In this document: positions 34,054-42,404 of the stretch, piece by piece
Layout of the letters: each line of letters opens with the position of its first letter
How positions within the stretch are numbered: the stretch's first letter is position 1
Assembly (NCBI GenBank): GCA_900772415.1
Contig: CAAHEC010000054.1
Location: 1 to 64,000, forward strand
DNA: 64,000 nt
Direction of reading: 5' to 3'
Origin: Bacilli bacterium
GTDB taxonomy: Bacteria; Bacillota_I; Bacilli_A; RF39; UBA660
Notes under the pieces: generated by a model
Database searches by the model: none
What the model was told of the DNA's origin: nothing
The model's input: only the letters and a program-made list of their open reading frames with translations
Program-made: the position numbers and the translations under genes

Positions 34054-34371
34054 TTATATCACGACCCTTTCAAAAACTTTAAGCTCATTTTCTAGGTTAA
34101 CTAGTGATTTCAATTCCTTTATTTCTCCGCCAAATAAAAAGAATTCTCCATCCATTTTTTTAAGTATTTTTCTTAAGTTTTTAATTTCTTTAATTCCACT
34201 TTCCTTAATTTCGCTTAAATTACTAACATTTAATACAACATATCTAATTCCGGACTTTATAATCACCTCCTTAACTTCTTTTTCAAATATATCCGTTGTA
34301 TCTTTATTTAAAGAGCCGTATAATCTTACAAACAAAACACCTTTCCTAAACTCCATTAATACTTTTAGCAA
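34054..34371 (-). CDS. spoIIAA: SpoIIAA-like STAS anti-anti-sigma factor
   Basis: A STAS-domain protein of about 105 residues: FRKGVLFVRLYGSLNKDTTD at the N-terminus, then IRYVVLNVSNLSEIKESGIKE. The Ser of KESG aligns with the phosphorylated Ser58 of Bacillus SpoIIAA. It normally frees sigma-F by binding SpoIIAB. The likely start is TTG, 7 bases after GGGAGGA. A Spo0A-box-like TGTCGAA lies about 56 bases upstream. It is unusual in that spoIIAB does not follow it. Confidence 0.82.
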   Translation of the reverse strand: MLKVLMEFRKGVLFVRLYGSLNKDTTDIFEKEVKEVIIKSGIRYVVLNVSNLSEIKESGIKEIKNLRKILKKMDGEFFLFGGEIKELKSLVNLENELKVFERVVI

Positions 34372-34426
34372 CTTAATTCCTCCCAGCAATTCCATTTAAT
34401 CACTATTAAAAAATAAAAAAAAGAGT

Positions 34427-34433
34427 TTCGACA
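34427..34433 (-). promoter_or_regulatory. Putative Spo0A box upstream of spoIIAA-sigF
   Basis: An exact TGTCGAA on the coding strand, 56-62 bases before the spoIIAA start. A sigma-H-like -10 (ATGGAATT, 8 of 9 positions of RNNGAATWW) follows, but no sigma-H -35 is visible. The B. subtilis spoIIA promoter is Spo0A- and sigma-H-dependent. Confidence 0.45.
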
Positions 34434-34447
34434 TAAGCTTACAAAAA

Positions 34448-34484
34448 TTAAAAAAATTCACAAACTTTTATGTGAATTTCTTAG
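34448..34484 (-). terminator. Terminator after gpsA
   Basis: AAATTCACA / TGTGAATTT, 9 bp, with an 8-base loop, followed by TTTTTT on the minus strand. Confidence 0.8.
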
Positions 34485-35455
34485 TCTTTTTCTTTTAAAA
34501 ATGATATTAGATTTTCCTTTTTTTCGTATCCAAACACTATATTATAAATTAAATTTATAAATGGCATTTTAACTCTTTTTCGTTTTATTAGTTCGTATAT
34601 TGATTTTAAAGTATAAACACCCTCCACTGTGTTATTCTTTAAAAAATTTTCTAATTCTTCTTTATCTTTTGAACTTCCTAAAAGCATACCATATGTATAG
34701 TTACGAGATTGATTTGATGTACAAGTAAGTAATATGTCTCCAAATCCTGCAAATGACATAATAGTTTTTTCATTACCACCTAATTTTTTAATTAATTTTC
34801 TAGTATCATTTATACTTTCTGTTAAAAACATCGCTTTAGTTGACTTACAAACACCCATACCATCTAAAATACCTGCTGTAATAGCTATTATGTTTTTTAA
34901 AGTACCACAAAGTTCTACTCCTAAAAAATCTCTTGTTGGTCGTATTTTAAGTGTATTAGATGATAAGGCTTTCAAAACCACTTCTTTAGTAGTTTTATTT
35001 GTAGTAGCAAGTGAAAGACCTATTAACTCATCTTTTGCCATATCACTTGCAAAAGAGGGCCCTGATATCGTGCATAGTTTTCTTGTTTTTAACTTATTTT
35101 TTACTATATTACTTGCAAAACTATTAGTATCATTTTCAATACCCTTAGATGCTATTACAATATGTTTATCCTTTATATATGGTTTTATTTTTTCACAAAC
35201 GGAAGATAAATACTTAGTTGCAACTGCTAAAACAACTATATTACTTCCTTCTAAAGCTTTTCTTATATCACAAGTATAAATAAAATTACTAGGCATTTTA
35301 ACATTTTTTAAAGCCCTTTCATTCATCTTTGTCTTATTTAACACTTCTATTTCCTCTTTTACAAAAGAACAAATAATTATTTTGTTTTTATTTTTATTAA
35401 ATTTAAGTGCTAAAGAAAGAGCATATGCTCCTGCACCAACTATAGTTACATTCAT
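34481..35455 (-). CDS. gpsA: Glycerol-3-phosphate dehydrogenase [NAD(P)+]
   Basis: Makes sn-glycerol 3-phosphate from dihydroxyacetone phosphate for phospholipid synthesis. The dinucleotide motif is GAGAYALSLA, with the catalytic-domain motifs SGPSFA and CGTLKNIIAITAG and the conserved Lys in LKNIIA. The length of 324 is normal. It is probably cotranscribed with truB (15-base gap). Confidence 0.93.
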   Translation of the reverse strand: MNVTIVGAGAYALSLALKFNKNKNKIIICSFVKEEIEVLNKTKMNERALKNVKMPSNFIYTCDIRKALEGSNIVVLAVATKYLSSVCEKIKPYIKDKHIVIASKGIENDTNSFASNIVKNKLKTRKLCTISGPSFASDMAKDELIGLSLATTNKTTKEVVLKALSSNTLKIRPTRDFLGVELCGTLKNIIAITAGILDGMGVCKSTKAMFLTESINDTRKLIKKLGGNEKTIMSFAGFGDILLTCTSNQSRNYTYGMLLGSSKDKEELENFLKNNTVEGVYTLKSIYELIKRKRVKMPFINLIYNIVFGYEKKENLISFLKEKD

Positions 35456-35470
35456 ATTAATTTCCTTTCC

Positions 35471-36319
35471 TTAAAACATTTTATATGGTTTCATTTTTGT
35501 TTTATCCCTATTATATTCCTTGTATATTGCAACAATTTCATTCTTATATACAAATTTAACCATTTTACTATTATAAACATTATTTATAATACATCCGTTT
35601 TTTATTTTTTTATAAAAATCATCATCTATAAGAATACATTTATCATCCATTAAAACCTCAGTAATAGATAGCAATTTATAATTATTATTTTCTATATCAT
35701 CTAAACTTATAGCATCTTTTATATCAAAATTACCTTGTTTTATCCTTTTTAAAACACTCATTACACCAATTATTCCTAACTTATCGTTAATATCCCTTAT
35801 TAAACTTCTAATATAGGTTCCTTTAGATACTAAAACTTTAAATTTATATGAATCTTTTGATGAAGATAATAATTTAATGCTTTTTATTGTAACACTTCTT
35901 TTTGGTAAAGTAACTTTTTTACCACTTCTTGCATATTCATATAACTTTTTTCCATTTACCTTAATTGCAGAATAAATAGGAACTTCTTGATTATATGTTC
36001 CAATAAAAGAATTTAAAGTATCAACAAGCTTTTCTTTATCTAAAGTTATACTACCCGTTTTTATAACTTTTCCATCTACATCAAAAGTATCAGTTAATAT
36101 TCCAAGTTTAACCGTAGCTACATACTCTTTATCCTCACTTGTTATTACATCCACCAATTTAGTTGCTTTACCTATACATAACACTAAAACTCCCGTTGCA
36201 ATAGGATCTAGCGTGCCAGTGTGTCCTATTTTTTTAGTTTTTAAAGCCTTACATACTTTATTTACAACATCACGACTTGTTAAATTAATAGGCTTATCTA
36301 CTATTAGTATACCATTCAA
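35471..36319 (-). CDS. truB: tRNA pseudouridine(55) synthase TruB
   Basis: Forms pseudouridine 55 in the T-loop. The catalytic Asp lies in KIGHTGTLDPIATGVL. KLYEYARSGKKV and SKGTYIRSLIRDI are typical. The likely start is TTG (MNGILIVDKP, the usual TruB N-terminus), 6 bases after AGGTG; GTG and ATG codons just upstream overlap the ribosome site. The C-terminal part after residue 210 is short and divergent. Confidence 0.92.
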   Translation of the reverse strand: MNGILIVDKPINLTSRDVVNKVCKALKTKKIGHTGTLDPIATGVLVLCIGKATKLVDVITSEDKEYVATVKLGILTDTFDVDGKVIKTGSITLDKEKLVDTLNSFIGTYNQEVPIYSAIKVNGKKLYEYARSGKKVTLPKRSVTIKSIKLLSSSKDSYKFKVLVSKGTYIRSLIRDINDKLGIIGVMSVLKRIKQGNFDIKDAISLDDIENNNYKLLSITEVLMDDKCILIDDDFYKKIKNGCIINNVYNSKMVKFVYKNEIVAIYKEYNRDKTKMKPYKMF

Positions 36320-36339
36320 AATCATCACCTAATTATATT

Positions 36340-36372
36340 TTAACACAAAAAAAGAAAAGTTTTTACTTTCCT
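36340..36372 (-). terminator. Terminator after the 577-residue gene
   Basis: GGAAAGT / ACTTTTC-type hairpin overlapping the stop codon, followed by CTTTTTTT on the minus strand. Confidence 0.6.
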
Positions 36373-38096
36373 TTAATATAACTTACATCTTTATTTAATA
36401 ACTTACTATATTCATCACTATCATAATATCTAATTATATCATCAACTTCTGTTTTATTTCCAATTTGGTTTATATGATATGGTATTTTATTTAAATTACG
36501 ATAATCATATATAATATTTAATTCTTCTAAATATCCATTAAATTCACTATCAGTTAACAAAGGTCCTATTTTTTCCAAATAATCATAAGCCTCATTTACT
36601 TCATCTACATCAAATGAACCTGAAGCCACTAATTCTAAATATTGATCCATAACAGTGATTGCACGTGACTTATCATTTAGAATATCCAAATCATCTTTTT
36701 TCTTGGATAAGCCTTTATTTAATTCCTTAGAAATGGCTTTAGTTACCCTAGAATAATCTAATTGTTCACCTTTATATAATTTAAGTTTCATATCAGCAAG
36801 ATCATTTCTTGCATTAAATAGTTTAACGCTACTTATAACATCCGATGAAGAAATATCTCTTTTTAATTTTTCTTCCTTTCTCTGTAATTCAAAAAGTCTT
36901 TTCTCATTTGGTGCTTTTTCTATTTTTTTCTTTAGTTTTTTCAAAATATTTTTCTTAACAGACACGACTAATTGATAAGGTCTTCCTAAAAACTCAGTTA
37001 CTTTTTCAGCAAATGTATACTTTTTAATATCATTTTTCTCCAAATGTTTTTGATAATCTTCTTGTTTTTGATTATTATATAAAATTATTATTCTATCATA
37101 ATCCTCTTTGTATTTACTAGAAGCTTCTTTTGATAAGTTATTGTAACTATTATATAATTTATATATATCATCAGAACTTATAGTTTCTTCAGTTTTAAGT
37201 TTATAAATAAGATCTTTAAAGTTATCATCATCTGTTTTACTAACTACCTCATCTATTGGTTTGATTTTTTCTGGTTTTACTTCTTCTAAGTTAGCATCTT
37301 CAGGGTTAACAATTATATCATCTGACTTAACCTCATCTGAAGTAATAACATTATTAGTTGATTTTTTATCTTCTTTTATATCATCATAGACAACATCATT
37401 TATTATATTCATGTTTAAATTATGATTAAAAATCAAATTATATAGCGTATTTACAATTTTACAACCATATGAATCTAAGTTATTTGTTAACTTTTTAATA
37501 TCTTTACTACTATTTATACTTGTACCATCATATTTTAATAATCCCTTTAAAGAAGATTTTAAATTAGAAAAATTAATTATATTAGAAGAAAGAGAATATA
37601 TCTTATCTAATTCTTCCTTATTATTAATTTCACTTATTTTTCTTTGACTTTTTAATTCTTCTTTAATTTTATTTATTTCTTCATCTATATAACTAATTAT
37701 TTGGTCTATACAGCTTGCAACATAAGAAGCCTTTTTAAATTTGCTATTTTCCTTATACTCATTAGAAAGCTTATTTATATCAGATTGTTCTAATGTAAAT
37801 TTTTCATATGCTCCTATAACTTCGTTTATAAGTTTTAATTTATCTAAAATTATCATTTGCTTTGAAGAATTTTGTTCATCATTTAAAGATGCAATTAAAT
37901 ATTTTCGATCATTTAATGCCTTCTTATAGGCTTCTTCTACGGTATAATCGACACCATCAATCGTTACTATGCTATCCAATTTTTTTTGATAATCTTTTTT
38001 TACTTTCAAACTATAATTATCATTTTCATTATCTATACTTTTTAATTGTTTTTCTAGTACTTTTTTAATACACTCAATCTTTGATTCTAAATTCAT
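36363..38096 (-). CDS. Large helical coiled-coil protein, unknown function
   Basis: Not recognised. A 577-residue cytosolic protein with long coiled-coil regions at the N-terminus (residues about 1-190) and in the middle. An acidic, low-complexity linker (DVIVNPEDANLEEVKPEKIKPIDE-type, about 270-300) separates the halves. Lys/Glu/Asp/Asn dominate and no membrane span is clear. The start is the inner ATG with GAGGGGGAT upstream. It has its own sigma-A promoter and follows the GNAT-kinase fusion gene, separated by a terminator. A scaffold role is possible but unproven. Confidence 0.55.
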   Translation of the reverse strand: MNLESKIECIKKVLEKQLKSIDNENDNYSLKVKKDYQKKLDSIVTIDGVDYTVEEAYKKALNDRKYLIASLNDEQNSSKQMIILDKLKLINEVIGAYEKFTLEQSDINKLSNEYKENSKFKKASYVASCIDQIISYIDEEINKIKEELKSQRKISEINNKEELDKIYSLSSNIINFSNLKSSLKGLLKYDGTSINSSKDIKKLTNNLDSYGCKIVNTLYNLIFNHNLNMNIINDVVYDDIKEDKKSTNNVITSDEVKSDDIIVNPEDANLEEVKPEKIKPIDEVVSKTDDDNFKDLIYKLKTEETISSDDIYKLYNSYNNLSKEASSKYKEDYDRIIILYNNQKQEDYQKHLEKNDIKKYTFAEKVTEFLGRPYQLVVSVKKNILKKLKKKIEKAPNEKRLFELQRKEEKLKRDISSSDVISSVKLFNARNDLADMKLKLYKGEQLDYSRVTKAISKELNKGLSKKKDDLDILNDKSRAITVMDQYLELVASGSFDVDEVNEAYDYLEKIGPLLTDSEFNGYLEELNIIYDYRNLNKIPYHINQIGNKTEVDDIIRYYDSDEYSKLLNKDVSYIKGK

Positions 38097-38128
38097 TCTA
38101 TAATCCCCCTCTTGATTTAATGCCGTAT

Positions 38129-38157
38129 ATATTAGCATCATTTTATTATTTTGTCAA
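38129..38157 (-). promoter_or_regulatory. Sigma-A promoter of the coiled-coil gene
   Basis: TTGACA (38152-38157), 17 bases, TAATAT (38129-38134), about 33 bases before the start codon. Confidence 0.7.
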
Positions 38158-38164
38158 GTTATAC

Positions 38165-38195
38165 AAAAAACGAGATAATAATTATTATCTCATCT
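38165..38195 (-). terminator. Terminator after the GNAT-kinase gene
   Basis: GAGATAAT / ATTATCTC stem with a 4-base loop, followed by GTTTTTTG on the minus strand. Confidence 0.8.
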
Positions 38196-39540
38196 TAAAC
38201 ACAAAATATCCAATAACCGCTACTACTACCATTATAAATGAAAGGATAACTACACTTATTTTTCCACTTCTTTTATTCTCATCTAATAATGAAGGATCAC
38301 TATACATTTCATTTAAGTATTTTTCATATGAATCAGTTAGATAGTATCTATCTTTTCCTTTAAAGATTTGATCATAATAATTTTTAAAACTAACCGGTAT
38401 CTTATTTTTATTTTTATTATATATTTTTTCTATTTCATTAAAATTTGCGTCATTTGGGAATTTTTTATCAATTAATAATTGTAAAGTTGTAATTGCAAAA
38501 GCATAAAGATCTGTTTTTTCAGATACTATTTTATTTAGGGGATCTCTATATTTGTTATCTGTTTCATTATTTATAACGTTATTTTTAATAACAAAGGAAT
38601 CACAATCAATTAATCTTACTTTACCATTCTTATCAAAGAAGATATTATCAGGATTTAAGTCACATATAAATACATGCCTTTCATGAAGCTTTTTCATAAC
38701 TTTTTCTATTTCTTTTATCTTATCAATTTTTTCTTCAAAACTATATTTTTCACTATTATCCCATAATGCTTCACCTTCAGGCAAATATTCCATTATATAA
38801 CCAACAAAGATACCATCATAATAAACCAAATGCTTTGGTTTTACTATTTCTTCAACATCTAGATTTTTTATAAATTTAAGAGTTTCTTCCCTATCTTTTA
38901 TATAGGTAAATGATGTTGATTTAAACATTTTTAAAATCCTACCATCTTGAGTTAAATATATGTTACCTGATCTTCCTGATGCTATTTTTTTTACTAATTT
39001 CAAGCTTTTATAATCTATAGAATCAGGCAATATATCTCTAAACTTATCATTAAGCATTCTAACCTTTGAAATAGAAGATACGTTTGCACTTAATAAATTA
39101 CCATCCTCATTAATTCCAACTTCGTAAAATCCTAAAGATTGATATGTATTTAATAAAAATGAGGCATGTTCATCAACGGTAACCAAAACATTTCTAGATC
39201 CAACCTCGCTTGCTATATAAATTACTCCTTCTACCAGCAAAGTCTCCATGTTTTTATTTTTAAAATTATCAAGTACGTATAGTTTATTAATCTCAACTTG
39301 AGAAATATTATTATTATTTTTAAATTCAAAAGTAGTATAGCCTATTAACATACCATTAGTTTGAATTACAAGCGTAATTTTATTTCTAAAGTATTCTGGT
39401 ATAACATAATCATCTAAATCTAATAGGCATTCTTTTTTTGATTCTTCACTAGAAAAAGTATTTACTATATCTGCAAATATATCAAAATCAGTTTCCAAAA
39501 TTCCAAGATTAAGATTTTCTTTTTTTACTAAATTAATCAT
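38185..39540 (-). CDS. GNAT domain - Hanks-type kinase - membrane anchor fusion
   Basis: Three parts are visible. Residues about 1-155 form a GNAT-like acetyltransferase: EINKLYVLDNFKNKNM, then NTYQSLGFYEVG. Residues about 170-400 form a Ser/Thr protein-kinase fold with a glycine loop (KIASGRSGNIYL), Lys in ILKMF, the catalytic loop FICDLNPDNIFF and LIDCDS in place of DFG. A C-terminal span (about 430-448) anchors it with both domains in the cytoplasm. The family substrate is unknown. Ordinary PASTA kinases carry no GNAT domain, so this fusion is unusual. The start has GGTGAT upstream. Confidence 0.75.
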   Translation of the reverse strand: MINLVKKENLNLGILETDFDIFADIVNTFSSEESKKECLLDLDDYVIPEYFRNKITLVIQTNGMLIGYTTFEFKNNNNISQVEINKLYVLDNFKNKNMETLLVEGVIYIASEVGSRNVLVTVDEHASFLLNTYQSLGFYEVGINEDGNLLSANVSSISKVRMLNDKFRDILPDSIDYKSLKLVKKIASGRSGNIYLTQDGRILKMFKSTSFTYIKDREETLKFIKNLDVEEIVKPKHLVYYDGIFVGYIMEYLPEGEALWDNSEKYSFEEKIDKIKEIEKVMKKLHERHVFICDLNPDNIFFDKNGKVRLIDCDSFVIKNNVINNETDNKYRDPLNKIVSEKTDLYAFAITTLQLLIDKKFPNDANFNEIEKIYNKNKNKIPVSFKNYYDQIFKGKDRYYLTDSYEKYLNEMYSDPSLLDENKRSGKISVVILSFIMVVVAVIGYFVFKMR

Positions 39541-39610
39541 ATAATCACCACCATATACTCTAATACTAGTTTAATTATACATTTTTTTTATTTTTATTGC
39601 TACTAAAAAT

Positions 39611-39644
39611 TAAAAAAAGGTAGAAAAAACCACCTTTTTTTACT
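39611..39644 (-). terminator. Terminator of the rimP-infB-rbfA operon
   Basis: AAAAAAAGGT / ACCTTTTTTT, a 10-bp stem, followed by a T-run on the minus strand and overlapping the rbfA 3' end. Confidence 0.85.
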
Positions 39645-39981
39645 CCTCATTTATTTTGTCAATTATTTTTTCAATTTTGCTAGCATAATCTATTGATTCA
39701 TCATATATGAATCTTAAGTCCGGAATTCTTCTTATCTCTAGCTTTCTTTTAGCAAGTTCGGTCTTAATAAATCCTTTTGCGTTATTTAGATCATGCAAAC
39801 ACTTATCTTTCTTATTTTGATCTAAAACAGTGCAATAAACTTGCGCTAAAGAAAGGTCAGTATCTACCTTACAATAAGTAATTGTTACAAACTTAATGTC
39901 TTCATCATAAACTTCATTTTGTAATATGTCACTTATTTCTCTTACTAATAAATTTGCTATTCTTTCTGTTTTAACACTCAT
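39640..39981 (-). CDS. rbfA: 30S ribosome-binding factor A
   Basis: Cold-shock and maturation factor for 16S rRNA 5' processing. The KH-type fold has RIANLLVREISDIL, VTITYCKVDTDLS, and the C-terminal IPDLRFIYDESID. At 113 residues it is normal length. It lies directly after infB, as in many Firmicutes. Confidence 0.95.
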   Translation of the reverse strand: MSVKTERIANLLVREISDILQNEVYDEDIKFVTITYCKVDTDLSLAQVYCTVLDQNKKDKCLHDLNNAKGFIKTELAKRKLEIRRIPDLRFIYDESIDYASKIEKIIDKINEE

Positions 39982-39984
39982 AAC

Positions 39985-42111
39985 TTACCTCTTTATTTCA
40001 ACAAGTTCATATGCTTCTATAATATCTTTTTCTTTAATATCGCCGTAATTTTCTAGTGTAATACCACATTCAAATCCTGCTTTTACTTCTTTTGCTTGGT
40101 TCTTTTCCCTTTGAATTGTGTTAATTGCACCATCATATATTACAACGCCATCACGGATAACACGTGCCTTAGCACCCATTTTAACTACACCATCTAAAAC
40201 ATAACATCCTGCAATATTACCAGTTTTAGAGAATTTATATATCTTTCTTATTTCAGCTGAACCAATTGTTTTTTCTTCATATTCAGGATCTAACATACCT
40301 TTCATAGCAGCTTCCATTTCTTCTACTACTTTATAAATTATGTTATGAAGTCTAACATCTACACCATACTCTTTTGCAATATCAAGTATTTTAGCTGATG
40401 GTCTTACGTTAAATCCAATTATGATTGCACTAGATGCATTAGCTAAAACAATATCACTTTCGGTAATAGTACCAACACCACTTCTTATAACGTTTAGTTT
40501 GCATCCTTCAACATCTATTTTAGATAACGTGTTTTTAACAGCTTCCTCGCTACCTTTAACGTCTGCTTTTAACACGATGTTAATTTCTTTTAAACCTTCT
40601 GATATCTTACCAAATAAATCATCCAAGCTTATTGCACTAGCTAACGTATTTGATTTTAACTTAGCTACTTCACTTCTTTGTTCTGCAACGCTATGAGCTT
40701 GCTTTTCTGATTCAAAGGCCATGAATTTATCACCTGCTGTTGGGACTCCTGATATACCTGTTACAGAAACGGGTGTAGAAGGAAGTGCTTCAACAACTTC
40801 TTCACCTAAATCATTTTTAAGTGTTCTAATCTTACCAAAATACTCACCAATAACAACTGGGTCTCCTAATCTTAAAGTACCATTTTGAACAAGTAAAGTA
40901 ACAACAGAACCTACGTTTTTATCTAATTTAGATTCTATTACGGTACCCATTGCATAACGCTTTGGATTAGCCTTTAATTCTTGCATTTCAGCTATAAATA
41001 ACAAGTTTTCTAATAATTTATCAATTCCTTCATGAGTTTTTGCAGAAATAGGAACAAATAAAGTATCTCCACCCCAAGAATCAGGTGTAAGACCATGTTC
41101 ACTCATTTCACGCATTACCCTGTCAGGATCAGCCCCTGGTTTATCCATTTTATTTACTGCAACTATAATTGGAACTTTTGCTGCTTTAGCGTGATCAATT
41201 GCTTCTATTGTTTGAGGCATAACACCATCATCTGCTGCAACAATTATAATTACTATATCAGTAATAGATGCACCTCTTGCCCTCATTTCAGTAAATGCAG
41301 CATGTCCTGGGGTATCGATAAACGTTATTTTCCTGTCCCTATAACTTACTTGGTATGCCCCTATATGCTGAGTTATACCACCAAATTCACCTTCTATTAC
41401 GTGGCTTTGTCTAATGGCATCTAAAAGAGACGTTTTACCATGATCAACGTGTCCCATTATTGTTACAACAGGAGGTCTTTCTTCTAGATTCTTTGGATCA
41501 TCTGTTACCTCAAACTTCTCAAAGTTTGCAATGTCTTGTGTTTCTTCTCTTTTTAATTCTTTATTATATTCTAATGCGATAACCGATGCATCATCAAAAC
41601 TTATTGATGCATTCATACTAGCCATAATACCTAGTTGCATAAGTTTCTTTAAAAGTTCAGAAATAGGAACATCTAAAGCTAAAGAAAACTCTTTAATACT
41701 CATACCATCCTTATATAAAACAACGTTTTTAGAAGATTTATTTTCATTTGATACTAATTTTTCTTTGTTTTTATACATAGCCTTTTTTTGATCTTTTATA
41801 TCTTTTTTCTTTGCTTTTTTCTTTTTTACTGGACTAGGTTCATTACTATAAATAGTATCTTTTTTATCAATTAAAGTATCAACCACTTCATCATAATAGT
41901 CATCTTCTTCTATTTTTTTTATTATTTCATCATCTTGTTCTGATGAAGAATATTCTTTTTCTTTTTCAAAAGTATTATCTAGTTCAACTATGTCATCCTC
42001 ACTTAACATATCATCTAAATTAGATACCTTGATATTTAATTTTTCACACATTTTTAATATGTCTTCACTTGTTTTACCAATATCATTTGCGTATTCTAAA
42101 ACACTCATCAT
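39985..42111 (-). CDS. infB: Translation initiation factor IF-2
   Basis: An N-terminal IF2_N domain (MSIKEFSLALDVPISELLKKLMQLG) is followed by the G domain with GHVDHGKTSL, DTPGHAAF and NKMD, then domains II, III and C. The N-terminal charged linker is short, giving about 708 residues compared with 716 in B. subtilis. The start is taken at the first ATG of MMSVLEYAN; a GTG three codons earlier overlaps AAGGATG. It is the fourth gene of the operon. Confidence 0.96.
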   Translation of the reverse strand: MMSVLEYANDIGKTSEDILKMCEKLNIKVSNLDDMLSEDDIVELDNTFEKEKEYSSSEQDDEIIKKIEEDDYYDEVVDTLIDKKDTIYSNEPSPVKKKKAKKKDIKDQKKAMYKNKEKLVSNENKSSKNVVLYKDGMSIKEFSLALDVPISELLKKLMQLGIMASMNASISFDDASVIALEYNKELKREETQDIANFEKFEVTDDPKNLEERPPVVTIMGHVDHGKTSLLDAIRQSHVIEGEFGGITQHIGAYQVSYRDRKITFIDTPGHAAFTEMRARGASITDIVIIIVAADDGVMPQTIEAIDHAKAAKVPIIVAVNKMDKPGADPDRVMREMSEHGLTPDSWGGDTLFVPISAKTHEGIDKLLENLLFIAEMQELKANPKRYAMGTVIESKLDKNVGSVVTLLVQNGTLRLGDPVVIGEYFGKIRTLKNDLGEEVVEALPSTPVSVTGISGVPTAGDKFMAFESEKQAHSVAEQRSEVAKLKSNTLASAISLDDLFGKISEGLKEINIVLKADVKGSEEAVKNTLSKIDVEGCKLNVIRSGVGTITESDIVLANASSAIIIGFNVRPSAKILDIAKEYGVDVRLHNIIYKVVEEMEAAMKGMLDPEYEEKTIGSAEIRKIYKFSKTGNIAGCYVLDGVVKMGAKARVIRDGVVIYDGAINTIQREKNQAKEVKAGFECGITLENYGDIKEKDIIEAYELVEIKR

Positions 42112-42128
42112 GATAATCACATCCTTTC

Positions 42129-42392
42129 TTACTCGTTTATTATATTTATTAGTTCCTCATATATAGAGTCATCAATTTTAACATCTAAATATTTTTCTAA
42201 TATTTTACTTTCCCTTGCACTATTAATTACATTAACATCTTTTTTTAAATAAGCGCCATGGCCATTTTTTTTACCTGTTATATCAACAGAAACATTTCCT
42301 AAGTTATCTTTTACAACTCTTATCAAGTCTTTTTTCTCGCATTTTTCCCTAGTTATAACACATGTACGCATTGGAATTTTTCTTTGTTTCAC
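42129..42392 (-). CDS. ylxR: YlxR-family (DUF448) nucleic-acid-binding protein
   Basis: A YlxR domain with the RTCVITREKCEKKDLIRVV signature and GRGAYLKK-like GHGAYLKKD. Known family members bind RNA or regulate transcription, possibly linked to RNase P in Bacillus. GTG start (MKQRKIPMRTC), 8 bases after GGGAG. The ylxQ (L7Ae-type) gene usually between ylxR and infB is absent. Confidence 0.9.
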   Translation of the reverse strand: MKQRKIPMRTCVITREKCEKKDLIRVVKDNLGNVSVDITGKKNGHGAYLKKDVNVINSARESKILEKYLDVKIDDSIYEELINIINE

Positions 42393-42404
42393 TAAAATCA
42401 CTCC

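Noticed and set aside
41095..41424. Plus-strand open frame opposite infB
   Set aside because: It is a shadow of the infB G domain with no ribosome site.
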